A stretch of DNA of 64,000 bases from Prionace glauca (lineage: Eukaryota; Chordata; Chondrichthyes; Carcharhiniformes; Carcharhinidae). Below, one piece after another: positions 11,167 to 22,943 of the stretch (position 1 is the stretch's first letter; each line of letters opens with the position of its first letter). The notes under the pieces were generated by a model. That model was not told where the DNA came from and made no database searches. It saw only the letters and a list, made by a program, of their open reading frames with translations. Where the stretch lies: NCBI GenBank assembly GCA_037974335.1, contig CM075760.1, forward strand, positions 60,084,515 through 60,148,514, written 5' to 3'. The translations under genes and the position numbers were made by a program.

Positions 11167-11799
11167 GTATCCTCTTGCTGGTTTTCTGTGCTAATGGGCA
11201 CCGTATTTTGTCTCGCACTGTCTTCAAAACATCAGTTCACACAAGCTGCAACAGAACAAATACCAGATGGCTTTCTGCTAACTGGCTCCGTAAAAAGGCA
11301 GAGTTTAAGAGCACGGAAAGAGCCCACTCGGACACCCACACCCATCCTGACCCCGCCTGCCATGAGACATCTGGACGGCGCAAGTTCGTTCTGATTCCCG
11401 CTCCACAGATAGAGCCAGGAAAACTGACATCACCCAGGATTTTCTGTTTTAAGTTCAGATTTACGAAAGTCCGTAGTCGGCTACTTTATGTTTATGTTTG
11501 AAGCTGACAAATGGCAAGTAACATTGGCGCCACACAGAATGCTGAGACGCTTGGTGATGCTGTTGTCTGTGTTGTGTTGGAGGGGTGCGGGGGTGCTGCC
11601 GGGTGGAAGTGGTCTTGTGTTTGGAAGATGCTGTTTAAGGTGCCTTTGGTGGATTCCTGCATCATGCAGACAGGTGGGGAACATTCTATCGCACTCCTGA
11701 CTTGTGCCACGTCGATGGTGGACTGTTCCACTGATTGAGGGACTGTTTCCTCGGGTGGATTTCGCTGTCGCTCGGGGGCACTGCTATAGGATTCATATA

Positions 11800-12048
11800 G
11801 GAGGGATGTCCGAGGTAGGTTCTTTACTCAGAAAGTGGTTGGGGTGTGGAATGGACTCACTGCTGTGATAGTGGAGTCAGACACTTTAGGATCTTTCAAG
11901 CGGTTATTGGGTCGGCACATGGAGCACTCCAGAATGATAAGGAGTGGGATAGCCTGAACTTGATCTTGATCTTGGTTTCGGACAAAGCTCAGCACAACAT
12001 CGTGAGACGAATGACCTGCAGTGTGTTGGACTGTTCTATGTTCGATGT
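11800..12048 (+). mobile_element. 3' end of a second LINE family
   Basis: Begins 'gatgtccgaggtaggttctt', continues with a 'gtggaatggactcactgc'-type region and ends 'tgttctatgttcgatgtt'. This is the 3' end of a non-LTR element common in sharks. It is 5'-truncated and diverged. Confidence 0.6.
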
Positions 12049-12249
12049 TTTTTGGGAGTCAGGAGGTGAGTTACTCCTGCAGGATTCCCAGCATCTGCCC
12101 TGCTCTTTTAGCCGCTGAACGAACTGATAACAAGTGTGCTGAGTCAGAATAGGTTTATCTTCTTTCCAGCTCAGTTTGTCATGAATTTTCAGCACTTTTG
12201 TCTTTTCCTGAATATATTTTGAGGCCCAAGTAAGAGCTAGTGTCATATA

Positions 12250-14137
12250 TATGAGGCTGGGCTAGCCCTTAATATAAAAAAGGATAGCAAGAGTTTTTAT
12301 AAATATATAAAAAAGGAAGAGGCTGGCTAGGGTGAACGTTAGTCCTTTAGAGGATGAGAAAGGGGAACTAGTGGTAGGGGATGGGGATATGGCTAAGGTC
12401 TTGAATAACTTTTTTGTTTCTGTCTTCACGGAGGAGGACGTGAATAATTTGCCGGGTGTTAGCGATGGAAAGGTGGTAGGAATGGAGAGTCTTAATGACA
12501 TTACTGTTACTAGAGAGGTGGTGCTCGACAGACTGGAGGGGCTGATTGTGGACAAGTCCCCAGGACCGGATGGAATGCATCCGAGGGTTCTGAAAGAAAT
12601 GGCGGAGGTGATAGTGGATGCCTTGGTGGTTATTTTCCAGATGTCGCTGGATTCCGGGGAAGTGCCGGAAGATTGGAAAACGGCTAATGTTACGCCGTTG
12701 TTTAAGAAGGGTGCCAGGCAAAAGGCGGGGAATTATAGGCCGGTTAGTTTAACGTCTGTGGTAGGTAAAATGTTAGAATCCGTCATGAAGGAGGAAGTAG
12801 CGAGGCACCTTGAGGGGAATTGCTTGATAGGGCGGACGCAACACGGTTTCATTAAAGGGAAGTCGTGTCTGACAAATTTACTGGAGTTCTATGAGGATGT
12901 GTCTAGGGCAGTGGATAGAGGAGAGCCGGTGGATGTGGTCTTTCTGGATTTTCAGAAGGCGTTTGACAAGGTACCTCACAAGAGGTTATTGCAGAAGGTC
13001 AGGGGACATGGAGTTGGGGGTAGGGTGTTAGCGTGGATAGAGGATTGGTTGTCAAATAGGAGGCAGAGAGTGGGGGTCAATGGGTGCTATTCGGATTGGC
13101 GGTTGGTGACTAGTGGGGTGCCCCAGGGGTCGGTGCTGGGGCCTCAGCTATTTACCATTTATATAGATGATCTGGAGGAGGGAACCGAGTGCAGGGTGTC
13201 GAAATTTGCTGATGACACCAAAATTGGGGGAAAGGCAAATTGTGAGGAGGATGTGGAGAGTCTGCAGAAGGATCTAGATAGGCTGGGCGAATGGGCCAGG
13301 AAATGGCAAATGGAATTTAATGTTGGTAAGTGTGAGGTGGTCCACTCTGGTAGGAGGAATGGTAGGAAGGACTACTACTTACGTGGCGAAAAACTGCAGC
13401 AGGCGACGGTGCAGAGGGACCTCGGGGTCCTTGTGCATGAGTCGCAAAAACCCAGCTTGCAGGTGCAGCAGTGGTCAGGAAGGCGAATGGGATGCTGGCC
13501 TTCATAGCGAAGGGGATTGAATATAAAAGTAGGGAGGTCTTGCTGCAGCTGTATAGGGCATTGATGAGGCCGCAGCTGGAGTACTGTGTGCAGTTTTGGG
13601 CGCCGCACCTGCGCAGGGATATTTTGGCCCTGGAGGGAGTGCAGAGGAGGTTTACTAGGCTGATACCGGAGTTGAGGGGATTGAGCTAGGAGGAGAGGCT
13701 GAATAAACTAGGCTTGTACTCGTTAGAGTTTAGAAGAATGAGGGGAGATCTCATTGAGACGTATAAGATGATGAACGGGATGGATAGAATAGAGGTGGAG
13801 AGACACTTCCCGCTCAAAAAAGACAATAGGACTAGGGGGCACAGCCTCAAGATAAAGGGGAGGCGGTTTAGAACAGAGTTGAGGAGGAACTTCTTCACTC
13901 AAAGGGTGGTGAATCTCTGGAATACTCTGCCCGTTGAAGTGGTCGAGGGTGCCTCGCTAAATATTTTTAAGAAACGGGTTGATGGGTTTTTGATAAGAGA
14001 AGGGATTATGGGTTATGGGGAGAGGGCGGGAAGGTGGAGCTGAGCCACGACAGATCAGCCATGATCTTATTGAATGGCGGGGCAGGCTCGAAGGGCTAGA
14101 TTGCCTACTCCTGCTCCTATTTCTTATGTTCTTATGA
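12250..14137 (+). mobile_element. CR1-clade LINE, reverse transcriptase region, broken
   Basis: Contains most of the reverse transcriptase and the C-terminal part of ORF2. A 391-codon frame (12332-13507) carries GNYRPVSLTSVVGKMLE, QHGFIKGKSCLTNLLEF, VDVVFLDFQKAFDKVPHKR (catalytic D), SGVPQGSVLGP and the FADD motif (SKFADDTKIGG), then AEWARKWQMEFNVGKC-type sequence. One base is lost near 13470, so the frame shifts to 13471-13689. It is then interrupted by TAG where the family has tyrosine (LSYEERL). It resumes at LGLYSLEFRRMRGDLIETYK and ends near 14043, followed by the short 3' UTR with a TTCTTATG-type tail. The element is 5'-truncated (no endonuclease) and immobile as it stands. Inverted relatives lie at 9482 and 52470. 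Confidence 0.92.
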
Positions 14138-14436
14138 TTGTAAGATACTATATTCAGGCAATATTCAATAGTGGATTCACTGGCGGGAGGGGTGCGGTTT
14201 CCAGTCATGCTGTTGACGCTGGACTGATAACGCAGAGAAGAAAATGAAGCTTTGAAAACCAGGGTTCGAATCCCAGCACAGCAGCTTAACTCAATTCAAG
14301 GCAAAGTGGAATGACTGTGAGTGAGAATAGACAATTTCAATTCTGTAACATTTCCTCACTAAATCGAATATATTTTGACCATGTTTCTGCCAATTTTGAA
14401 GCTTCCGACGGATATGTAAATAGCTGTTTTCGCCGT

Positions 14437-14509
14437 GGGCCAGTGGCGCAATGGATAACGCGTCTGATTACGGATCAGAAGATTCCAGGTTCGACTCCTG
14501 GCTGGTTCG
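14437..14509 (+). tRNA. trnR(acg): tRNA-Arg (ACG)
   Basis: 73-nt cloverleaf. The acceptor is GGGCCAG/CTGGTTC (one G-T pair) with discriminator G, the anticodon stem TCTGA/TCAGA encloses TTACGGA (anticodon ACG), and the T arm is CCAGG TTCGACT CCTGG. It is canonical apart from T at position 32. Confidence 0.93.
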
Positions 14510-15149
14510 CTATGTTATTGTAACATTAGTTCAAAAGGTCCATATTTGTGTTGATGAAAAATATATTTTCACTGATTTTAGACAAATTCAGGGAAATGTT
14601 GACCAAATGAAATCAGCTTCTATGAAGATATTTACCTTACCTACTTATTTTTCAAAAACAATGCTGACTAAAAAAAAGCTGAAAAACTTTTCTTTTGAAA
14701 AAAAAAGTTTATTTTTTAAATGACAAATTTACGTTAAAGTATTTGGGGAAAAAAGATCAGCAAGTTTAAGCTACCTTTTGAAAAGTTGGAAATTTCTCGA
14801 AACATGGAAACATTACATTTTTCAGAATGGTGAAAATAATTTCCAAAAATGTTGATGAAATCTGTTGAAGAATTTCTTCTAAACATGTTTAATTTTAAGA
14901 AGCAAAATACACAGATTTTTTTTTAACGTTGACAAATTTCCGTTAAAACAGATGGAGGGATTTCTTTGGAGTAAGTTTTATTTTGAAAAGTTCAAATTAG
15001 CCAGAAGTTTCTGGTTTCTGATGCTGGGATTGTTGTCTATTGGTGAGAAGGAGATTGACGAGTGATTTGATTCAGGTGGACTAGATTAGGACAAGTTTGG
15101 GGGGGGGGGGCGGCAATTTATAAGATTTGGGGCAATGCGGGGGCATCAC
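14510..15149. other. no gene recognised
   Basis: Very AT-rich, with repeated 'gaaaa/ttttc'-type words and a short poly-G run near 15100. No gene was seen. Confidence 0.5.
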
Positions 15150-15335
15150 ACATGCACACACACCTCTCTCTCTCACACACTCACTCACACACACACACTC
15201 ACTCACTCACTCACACACACACACACACACCTACACACACTCTCTCTCTCACACACACACACACACACATACTCACTCACTCACTCACTCACTCACTCAC
15301 TCACTCACTCACTCACTCACTCACTCACACACTTG
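15150..15335 (+). repeat. CA / CACT microsatellite
   Basis: Compound simple repeat of (CA)n and (CACT)n blocks. Open frames across it are artefacts. Confidence 0.95.
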
Positions 15336-15576
15336 CTCAATAATTGCCAGACTCCAGTCGAATTGTTATTGTGTGACACCAACCGCTTCTTTTTATTTTC
15401 CAACAGAGGAGTTAAAGAGCAGCAAAATCACGAGAACCACTGACATTGCAGGCATCTGGCAACAGAGGATCATCACACTGTGCATTGTCAGACCAATTCA
15501 ACTGGCCGACAAATTGTCCTCTCGATCATTTAAACAAAATACTCTTCGGCAAATCAATAATCTGCGTATGGAAACA

Positions 15577-15648
15577 AGGTCCCGCCGACATTTGAACTCA
15601 GATCGCTGGATTCAAAGTCCAGAGTGCTCACCATTACACCACGGAACC
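15577..15648 (-). tRNA. trnQ(uug): tRNA-Gln (UUG)
   Basis: Acceptor GGTTCCG/CGGGACC with one G-T pair. The anticodon stem CTGGA/TCCAG encloses CTTTGAA (anticodon TTG). The T loop is TTCAAAT. Strong match to vertebrate tRNA-Gln. Confidence 0.9.
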
Positions 15649-15924
15649 CAGCACACAGCAGTAGCCTGAAAATCGTCATTCAATATTCCTGCCACCTTGA
15701 ATAGCAGAGAGAAATGTAAGTCCCGTTGAACAATCCCGTCAATGGCCAACACCAATTCATACTTACGTTGCCCTTACTGGTTCCTCCTGTAAAAATGCTG
15801 GAAAATCTCAACATCTTTAACGAGAAACAATAAATAGTATTAAAAAAACTGAAACATTACTTCCCCTGATCCGGGAATCTGAAACACGGGACACAATCTC
15901 AGGATAAGGTGCTGATGATTTGGG

Positions 15925-16085
15925 ACATCAATGAGGAGAAATGGCTTCACTCAAAGGCTCGTGAATCTTCGGAACTCTCTACTCCAGAGGGTCCTGATGT
16001 TCCATCATTGGACACATTTCAGTTTGGGTTAGACAGATTTATGATCTATCCAGGAATGAATGGAAACAGGGATATGGAATTGGAA
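15925..16085 (+). mobile_element. LINE 3' fragment
   Basis: 'aaatggcttcactcaaagg', 'cggaactctctactcc' and 'aacagggatatgg' correspond to the C-terminus and 3' end of a CR1-like element family. Short and diverged. Confidence 0.5.
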
Positions 16086-16334
16086 CAAATACTCAGCCAC
16101 AAGTTCATGTTTCGATTGTATTCCTTTAAGTTTAATAGTATAATGGAAGTGTGTCTATAATGTTATATGTAATATGTTTGAAGTCGGTTGTCATTAAATA
16201 CTGTTGGTAACACCAGATAATTGTCCAGCCGGTAACAATTGAGAGTTTTTTTTTTCATTCGCACCCAGGGATCCTTTGCAAATAGGTAATGTGTGTTGCC
16301 TGTGAATGCTGATAGTGAAAACATAGTGAAATAC

Positions 16335-16351
16335 CGTCCCTGGATGGTCTC

Positions 16352-16387
<36 letters not shown>

Positions 16388-16408
16388 GACCCATTGCGCC
16401 ACAGAGAC
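16335..16408 (-). tRNA. trnN(guu): tRNA-Asn (GUU)
   Basis: 74-nt cloverleaf. The acceptor is GTCTCTG/CAGGGAC, the anticodon stem TCGGC/CCGAA-type arm has loop TGTTAAC (anticodon GTT), and the T arm is GGTGG TTCGAGA CCATC. It matches vertebrate tRNA-Asn, with small D-arm and T-arm changes. Confidence 0.9.
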
Positions 16409-17349
16409 TGAGACAACAGCAGTTCAATATATTCTAAACTAATGTGTCACTGACCATAATTCTATTTCTGTAAAACCAATCCCAGAACTGCAGTATGACG
16501 GCACTGTTTACAATTCTATACAAGTCTCTTTAGTTCCGTTGATCCCGCAGCACTGCTGTAGTGTGTTGGTTATTCCCTTTCTCCTATGGACGGGCAGGTA
16601 AAATTAATCCATGTCTCTTACCACAGGGAGGAATTCAACGAGAGGGAAGGGAACCGACCACCAGGAGCCCAGCGATCCAATACTTTCCACTCAATCATCA
16701 ATAACACATTCACAACTGCACCTCCTTCCGAATATTGTGATCCATTTCCCTCAGGATTTGTTCCAAGGTTCGATGTTTTCGTTGTTTTCTTCTAATTTTG
16801 ATATAAGATTCGCTTCAATATACAACACAAATGGAATTACAAACCTGAGGAAGAACAGTGGGAAAGAAGTCACTGGATAACACAAATCCCATGGTGCTCA
16901 TTTCCAGATTCCCAACACTCAGCTTTTCAATCAAATGGGGAAATTTATCACTGAAAAGTTATGGAAAGTTGGTGTGAATTGTGTTTGTGAATCACTCGGG
17001 TGTTGGGGAAATGCTACTCGAAGGTTCAGTGAGCCGGATATAATCTGTCTGCGTTTTGGTGAGCTTGTGTTCGGTGTATGGGGAGGTTTGAACGGGGTTG
17101 GACCTTGTGTCCCAGGGATGGGCAGTAACCCGCTGACTGAAGCTGCAGTCGCCGCTTTCTGCTGGCGATTGGAGACTGCGGGATATAATCCTGCTGCTTC
17201 TCACTGTCTCACTCACTGTGGAGCCGGGGAAAAGAGAATCATTGATGGGTTTGTTCCCCGGTCGGAAATGTGGCCTCGAATAACGGTTACGAGCGAAGGT
17301 AACAGTGCTGTAGCCTTTAACAATTTGACAAAAATAAGCAAAGCAGAGT
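16409..17349. other. no gene recognised
   Basis: Mixed intergenic sequence between two tRNA genes, with no coding signature. Confidence 0.5.
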
Positions 17350-17444
17350 GCTCCAGTGGCGCAATCGGTTAGCGCGCGGTACTTATACAGCAGTGCAGTC
17401 AGCGGGCTATGCCGAGGTTGTGAGTTCGAGCCTCACCTGGAGCA
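17350..17444 (+). tRNA. trnI(uau): tRNA-Ile (UAU) with intron
   Basis: GCTCCAG/CTGGAGC acceptor and anticodon loop CTTATA followed by a 21-nt intron (17388-17408) directly 3' of position 37, then A and the anticodon 3' stem TGCCG. The T loop is TTCGAGC. Vertebrate tRNA-Ile(UAU) genes characteristically carry an intron at this position. Confidence 0.95.
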
Positions 17445-17524
17445 CCAGTTTTAGGCGAGACGATCGTGTAATCCCTCGACCAGCTAATAATCTGGGACCA
17501 CCAGGACGCTGGTGGAATTTGAAT

Positions 17525-18775
17525 ACAACAAACAAGATTGGAATAGAAATCTACTCCAGTTCGCTCACCGCCGCAACAGGTCCACAGCAGACACCATCTC
17601 CCTGGCCCTGTACTCAACGCTGGAACTCCTCGATAACAAATACACCGATGTCAGGCTACTATTTATTGAATGCAGCTCAGCCTTATTCAGACGAAACTCG
17701 TCTCCAAACTCCGTGGCCTGGGCTCAGCTCCTCCCTCTACAACCGGATCCTGAACTTCCTAACCCACAGCACAAATCAGTAAGGATAGACAACAGCACCT
17801 CCTCCACCACCATCCTCAACAGCGGTGTCCCACAAGGTTGTGTGCTCACCCACCACCGCCCCCTCCCCCCATACAATCCTGATATACCTATGACGATGTG
17901 GTCAAATTTCCTTCCAATTCGATTTTCAGTTTTGCTGACGACACCACCGTATTGAGTCTTATCTCAAACAATGACGAGACATTAATACAGGAATGAGATA
18001 GAGAATCTGGTGGAATTGGTACGGCGACAATAATCTCTCCCTCAATGTCAACAAAACGAATTAAATTGTCATCGACTTTAGGAAGCTTGAGGAGAAATTG
18101 CCCCTGTCTACATCAACCTGGACGAAGAAGGAAGGGTCTAGAGCTTCAAGTTCACCAACAACCTGTCCTGGTCCCCCCCGATGCTGACACTATAGTTAAG
18201 GAAGCCCACTAACGACCACAAACGCCTCTACTTTCTCAGAAGTCGAAGGACGTTTGGCATGTCAGCTACAACTCTCACCAACCTTTACAAAGCACCATGG
18301 AAAGCATCCTCTCTGGTTGTATCACAGCTTGGTTTGGCTCCTGCTCTGCCAAGAAACGTAAGAAAGTACAAAAAGTCGTGAATGTAGCACAGTCCATCAT
18401 GCAAACCAGCCTCGCATTCTTTGGCCCTATCTACATTGCTTCGGCAAAGCAGCCAGAATAATTGAGGATCCCACGCACCCCGGATATTCTCTCTTCCACT
18501 TTCTACCGTCAGGAAAAATACAAATGTTTGAGTTCATGTACCCACCGATTCAAGAACAGCTTCTTCCGTGCTGCCATCAGGCTTTTAAATGGAACTACCT
18601 CGCACAAAGTTGATCTTTCTCGATACCTCAGCTATGAGTGTTCCACCACATTCTGCTCTCGCTCCTGTCACTCTCCATGTCCTTACGCTTTCTCTGTATA
18701 GCGCGCAACAACAATACTTTTCAGTTTATGTTAATACATTTGACAATAAGAAAGCAAATCAAATCAAATCTCTCC
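17525..18775 (+). mobile_element. L2/Rex1-type LINE, decayed
   Basis: Pieces of a reverse transcriptase in shifting frames: FAHRRNRSTADTISLALYST, then VRLLFIECSSAL (usually VDFSSAFNT), then NSGVPQGCVL, then a FADDTT-like region around 17940. The C-terminus reads STFYRQEKYKCLSSCTHRFK and NSFFRAAIRLLN. It ends in an (AAATC)n-like tail at 18755-18775. Several frame changes make it a fossil copy of a non-LTR element distinct from the CR1 copy at 12250. Confidence 0.8.
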
Positions 18776-20540
18776 GAGGTGCTGCTTCACTGTATGAGAT
18801 TTAAACCACCATCTAGATGGCGCTCTCTGATTCAAAATTAAAATATCCCACAGTCACATTTTCAAGAATGAAAAATGATAATTCTCCCCCACGTTTCTGG
18901 GCCAATATGTATAACTCACTTATCACAATTTAAACACGTGTGCGTTTGATATCTTTACCTCAAAGCCTCTCTGTCTTGCTCTGCACAAAATTGGTGTTGG
19001 GCAGGAGATTTATTGGAATGATATTTTTGATCATGAACCTCTCCAACTAATGGTCAGTTCACACAGGGTGAAACTAATAGCAATTCCCCCTCACCCTGGG
19101 CCACTGGTGGAGGAGACGCCCCAAATATCCCCAAAATAAACCGTTTAAAACATATTTTTACCGAGTGTGGGCTTCGATGTCGAATCAAGCATTTATTGCT
19201 AGTTTCCTTTGCCATAGCGGTGGTAGTATTGGAAAGGCACTATTCCAGTCAGGGTGATAGTCAGAAAATCTAACTGTGAGTTGAAACGGGAATGTCACTG
19301 TCTGGTGACGAAAATAATGCAATATCACCATCTGCTGGCGGCGTTCACTTACTGCAGGCATCGGCCTTTGTGAGTCACAGAGAGGTTCAGTCACTCGTTA
19401 GCTGGACCTGGGACCCGGTTTCTGAAGTGTGAATATTGAATATCGTTGTCAGAGATGAAAGTTTGCAGCAGGAGGTCGGGTGGCCATTTGCCCTTTTGTT
19501 ATCATCCACTCTATGCGAACATTGTTTGCCATTGCCCATGGGAGTTATTGCCTGGAGATTGCATTTAGGGATTTATGTACACAACTGATGTAGTTATCAG
19601 ATGTTAATTCCATCCAAACGTATAGTAGATAAACGTTGCTGCACTTTGATGCACTAAGGTCTTTGGAGTTCAAGTTGGGAATGATACCTGGACGATACAA
19701 ACTTACAATGGGCAAACAAACTGACAGATTAATATTTTCCAATTTTTTTATTGAAGTTGGCGTCAGTTTGTGTTGTCCGTGCAAAATAAATGGTTTGGAA
19801 AAAGCATTTTGCCAGCGCGACTGAAAAAGTGACAGGTTTCTCACATCGATGTATAATTATGTCATCAGGTAATTATTATTATGCCGAGTAACACACACTT
19901 CATTTTAGATAACTATAAAGAAGGGAGAAATGCTTTCCTTGTATCTTGATAGCGCTCATTCTGTTTATCCAATGTGCACGCCATAAAGAATGAATAAAAC
20001 GAATTCAAATCAACACGAAACTTTGCAGATTGCAACTGTTATTGTGCCGCATGCAGAGGGAATTGATTTTGCCCTGATTCCCACTAAATTAAGCATTTTG
20101 TCTAACTGTTGTAATTTCAAACTTATCTATAAAATACAGAAATATGTTTGCTACTATTAACAGAGTAGTTTTTGTGAGGATTTTTTTTCATAAGATTCCG
20201 AGACAAGTTAGATTTTCTAAACTCCGCATTTTCATGGTCCTTCGAAAAGAGAGTCAGAACGAACAGAGACAGAAACAAGAAAAGGGAGGCAGAAACACTG
20301 AAAATGTCAGAAAGAGAAAGAGAAGCAATCAGACTAGATAATTCTGTCCGAATCCCATTTATTGGTGCGTCACTTCGATCAACATTCACCGAACAGTTAG
20401 ACGTATCCCTGAAAAACAACCTCAGTTTCTGAGTCAGTGAAGCCACATTCTGATCTGGGTTACACTTTATATCAGATTAGAAGAATCAACACATCGAGAA
20501 TAACCTGTATTTTTCTGTCGAACTCTAAAGGAATTACGAT
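18776..20540. other. no gene recognised
   Basis: AT-rich intergenic DNA upstream of the V pseudogene. Only short frames, with no Ig or tRNA signature. Confidence 0.5.
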
Positions 20541-21087
20541 ATGTCGCCTTGTTCCTTACTGGTAATAATGGTCTTGTTGTCTGGCGAGACACCTGATGAA
20601 GCGGAAAACACCGAAAGCTTTTGGCGTTTTCTACCAAATAAACTTGTTGGACTTTAACCTGGTGTTGTGAGACTTCTTACTGTGTTTACCCCAGTCCAAC
20701 GCCGGTATTTCCACATCGAGTCTCTGTTCAGTCAATGTCTTATCCAGGAATTGTGTTTAATTTCTGACTTTTGGAATACTCTGGGTTTGTGTTATAGGAA
20801 CCATGAACGATGATTCCTTGTTCCAGGTTCCTTCTGAATTAACAATTCAGGAAAGACAGAGCACAATACCGGAGTGTCGTCAGTCAATAACCAACCGTGA
20901 ACCATCTCTGTTCTGATACGTCCAGTAAACCGGAAAAGGTCCAAAATATTCAATGAGGATAAAGCGCGGGAGATTCGTCTCAAGAGCCAGGCTTCCTGCT
21001 GTTTGCACAAAGGAAACAAAACTGCTCTCTTAAATAAGCCAGGGCTCTTCACTCCGACAGCGCTGTGTATTTCTGTGCCATTGAGCC
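20541..21087 (+). pseudogene. TCR V pseudogene (V2)
   Basis: A leader-like hydrophobic start (MSPCSLLVIMVLLSG) begins at 20541, and a repeat is inserted just after it. The V exon begins after an AG acceptor at 20798 and reads LFQVPSELTIQERQSTIPEC, then degenerates. A TGA stands where the FR2 tryptophan is expected, then a TAA, then a frameshift before the recognisable end SDSAVYFCAIE. The 3' side keeps heptamer CACACTG (21088-21094), a 24-bp gap and ACAAAACCT. Host V pseudogene, related at its FR3 end to the one at 47418-47721. The duplication arm starts inside its RSS. Confidence 0.75.
20585..20730 (+). repeat. dispersed repeat end ('ggactttaacctggtg' family)
   Basis: Half of the fold-back family seen at 2578 and 38915, inserted in the leader intron of the V pseudogene: 'aataaacttgttggac', 'acctggtgttgtgagac', 'agtccaacgccgg'. 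Confidence 0.6.
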
Positions 21088-21983
21088 CACACTGCGGCAG
21101 AGATAGAGCGGTTCCCGGACAAAACCTCACACTGGGGTTCTAGAAAGGTACCACCAGAGGGTGCTCTTGCACCGATAAACAGAAAGAATAATTCACCCTC
21201 CACTGAGAGAGACGCAGGTGCCTTCCTGAAATATCAGAACAAAACACAACCTCAACAAGAGATAAGGAACATTTGAGGAATTGCATTGGTTAATTTCAAC
21301 TCGCAGTTGGACTATCGCTGACCTTCTTAAATGTATTTGATCTCTTTGGTTTAGTAATTGTCATTTGATCCAGTTCTGGTGTCTGTCTAATATTCAGCAA
21401 CTCAATCCCCATCAGATTTTGAAGCCTTTTTCCGGGGACCTGTGGTCTGGGTTTATTTGATCCGACAAGAGTTTTGCAGCTTCAGAGGAAGTGTATACTC
21501 AATGAAGAGATTTCACAAGGAAGCGACTGTGATCTTTAAAACAAACATTGAGAATAGAATTCCCCGAATGACCAGTGAACTACAGAATGTTTCCTTAATG
21601 CTGGAATGTTTTTATTACTATGAGCAAGCCAGAATTTGCAGCTGCCAATTTACAGAGCAGGGTTTCACTTCCACAATCCCATCTGGAAAAGGGCAACCGT
21701 TCCCCTATCAAGGTGGTGAAAGCAGTCCAGCTCGAGGTGTTTCCTGAAATATCAGCCAACTCACCACTGAGTGATCTCACAGACTCAAAGAGGCACGATG
21801 ACTGAAGTGGCCGGATACTGGAAACACTTGGGTGAAGGCTGATCCCAGGTTAATGAGGATTCTTGCCTGGCTGACTGTTACATTGTGGCTGCATCTGCCC
21901 ACGATTCTGTGCAGCAGACACGGTTTCAACCGATAGTTCAAGGCAGGTTTTGTACATCAGTCAGACTGATTTCCATGACGATG

Positions 21984-22290
21984 AGACTGAAAGCGCAGTG
22001 ATACACGGCAGCGTCAGTCAGCTGCAGACCAGAGATAGTCAAACTGGTGAATTTACTCGACGTCTGAAGGTCTCCAGGGAAACGGCTTTCAACAAGATTT
22101 GTTACATCTTCAACAAATATCTAATTTTTCCTCAATACAAATAGACGCTGTTTCGCTGAGTGTTGCCGGTATCAGGATAAAATGTAGTTGATCATTGTAA
22201 TATCATAGGTACAGGTTAAACTCAATGTTTCTTCTTTCGTCTTTCACCCTGAGGATAGCGACAGAGTGACAGAATCTCCATGACTCAGAT
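21984..22290 (-). pseudogene. TCR V pseudogene (V3, left arm)
   Basis: Exon-like segment after a CAG acceptor at 22290. A recognisable V pattern needs several frames: a VTLSLSS-like start, LTCTYDITMINYILS followed by TGA at the tryptophan, and a clean end LQLTDAAVYHCAFS. The heptamer has decayed to CATCGTC (21983-21977), with a 23-bp spacer and nonamer ACAAAACCT (21953-21945). Same family as V1. No leader exon was found. Its twin is at 61988-62294. Confidence 0.8.
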
Positions 22291-22943
22291 CTGAAAAACC
22301 TGCTCAAACAGAAATAAATCAGACTGTCTGAATACTTAAAATTTAATTTTAAATCACGTTTTTAAAATTAAAGTAAATATGAAATGTGTTTGGTTCACAA
22401 TTACTTGTTATGAATATTCTCCAAACAGTCCAAATGTTGAGCATTTCCTTTGCCTGTTCTGTAAAACAGGAATTGGATATTTGAAAACATCCGTTTCAAA
22501 CTTGACCCTGTATATTTTGCCTCGGGATGCTCTCACTGCATTTCCCTGTGTCCGCGGTGGTGCTGTGGGGTTAGTAGCTGGTGAGCCGGCAGCCAGTGAA
22601 TGGATTCACCCTGAGCTGGGTTCAGTCAATGTTCTGATAGGGAGAATGGTTTCCTAGTTAGACACGTGGGGCGAGATTTGTAACCGGAAACATGGGGTTA
22701 CCGATGGGGTTTATTTATTCCGGTTTCAATTCTCCATCTCTGATTCCAGTAGAATCGACATCCGTGAGCGGATAAAGCTCGAGTCTCAGCTTCTTTCATC
22801 AGCTCCACAGAGAGACGCCACAGTTACAACTGGAGCGGGTTTTTGGCTCCTTGTTATTTCGGGTGAATATTATACACATATCCGAATTCTAAACTGAACT
22901 CCTTGGACAATTGCTTGAGCAGGAATTTCATTTGATCTGAAAA

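Noticed and set aside
15127-15669. 180-codon His/Thr/Ser-rich frame
   Set aside because: It is the translation of a CA/CACT microsatellite.
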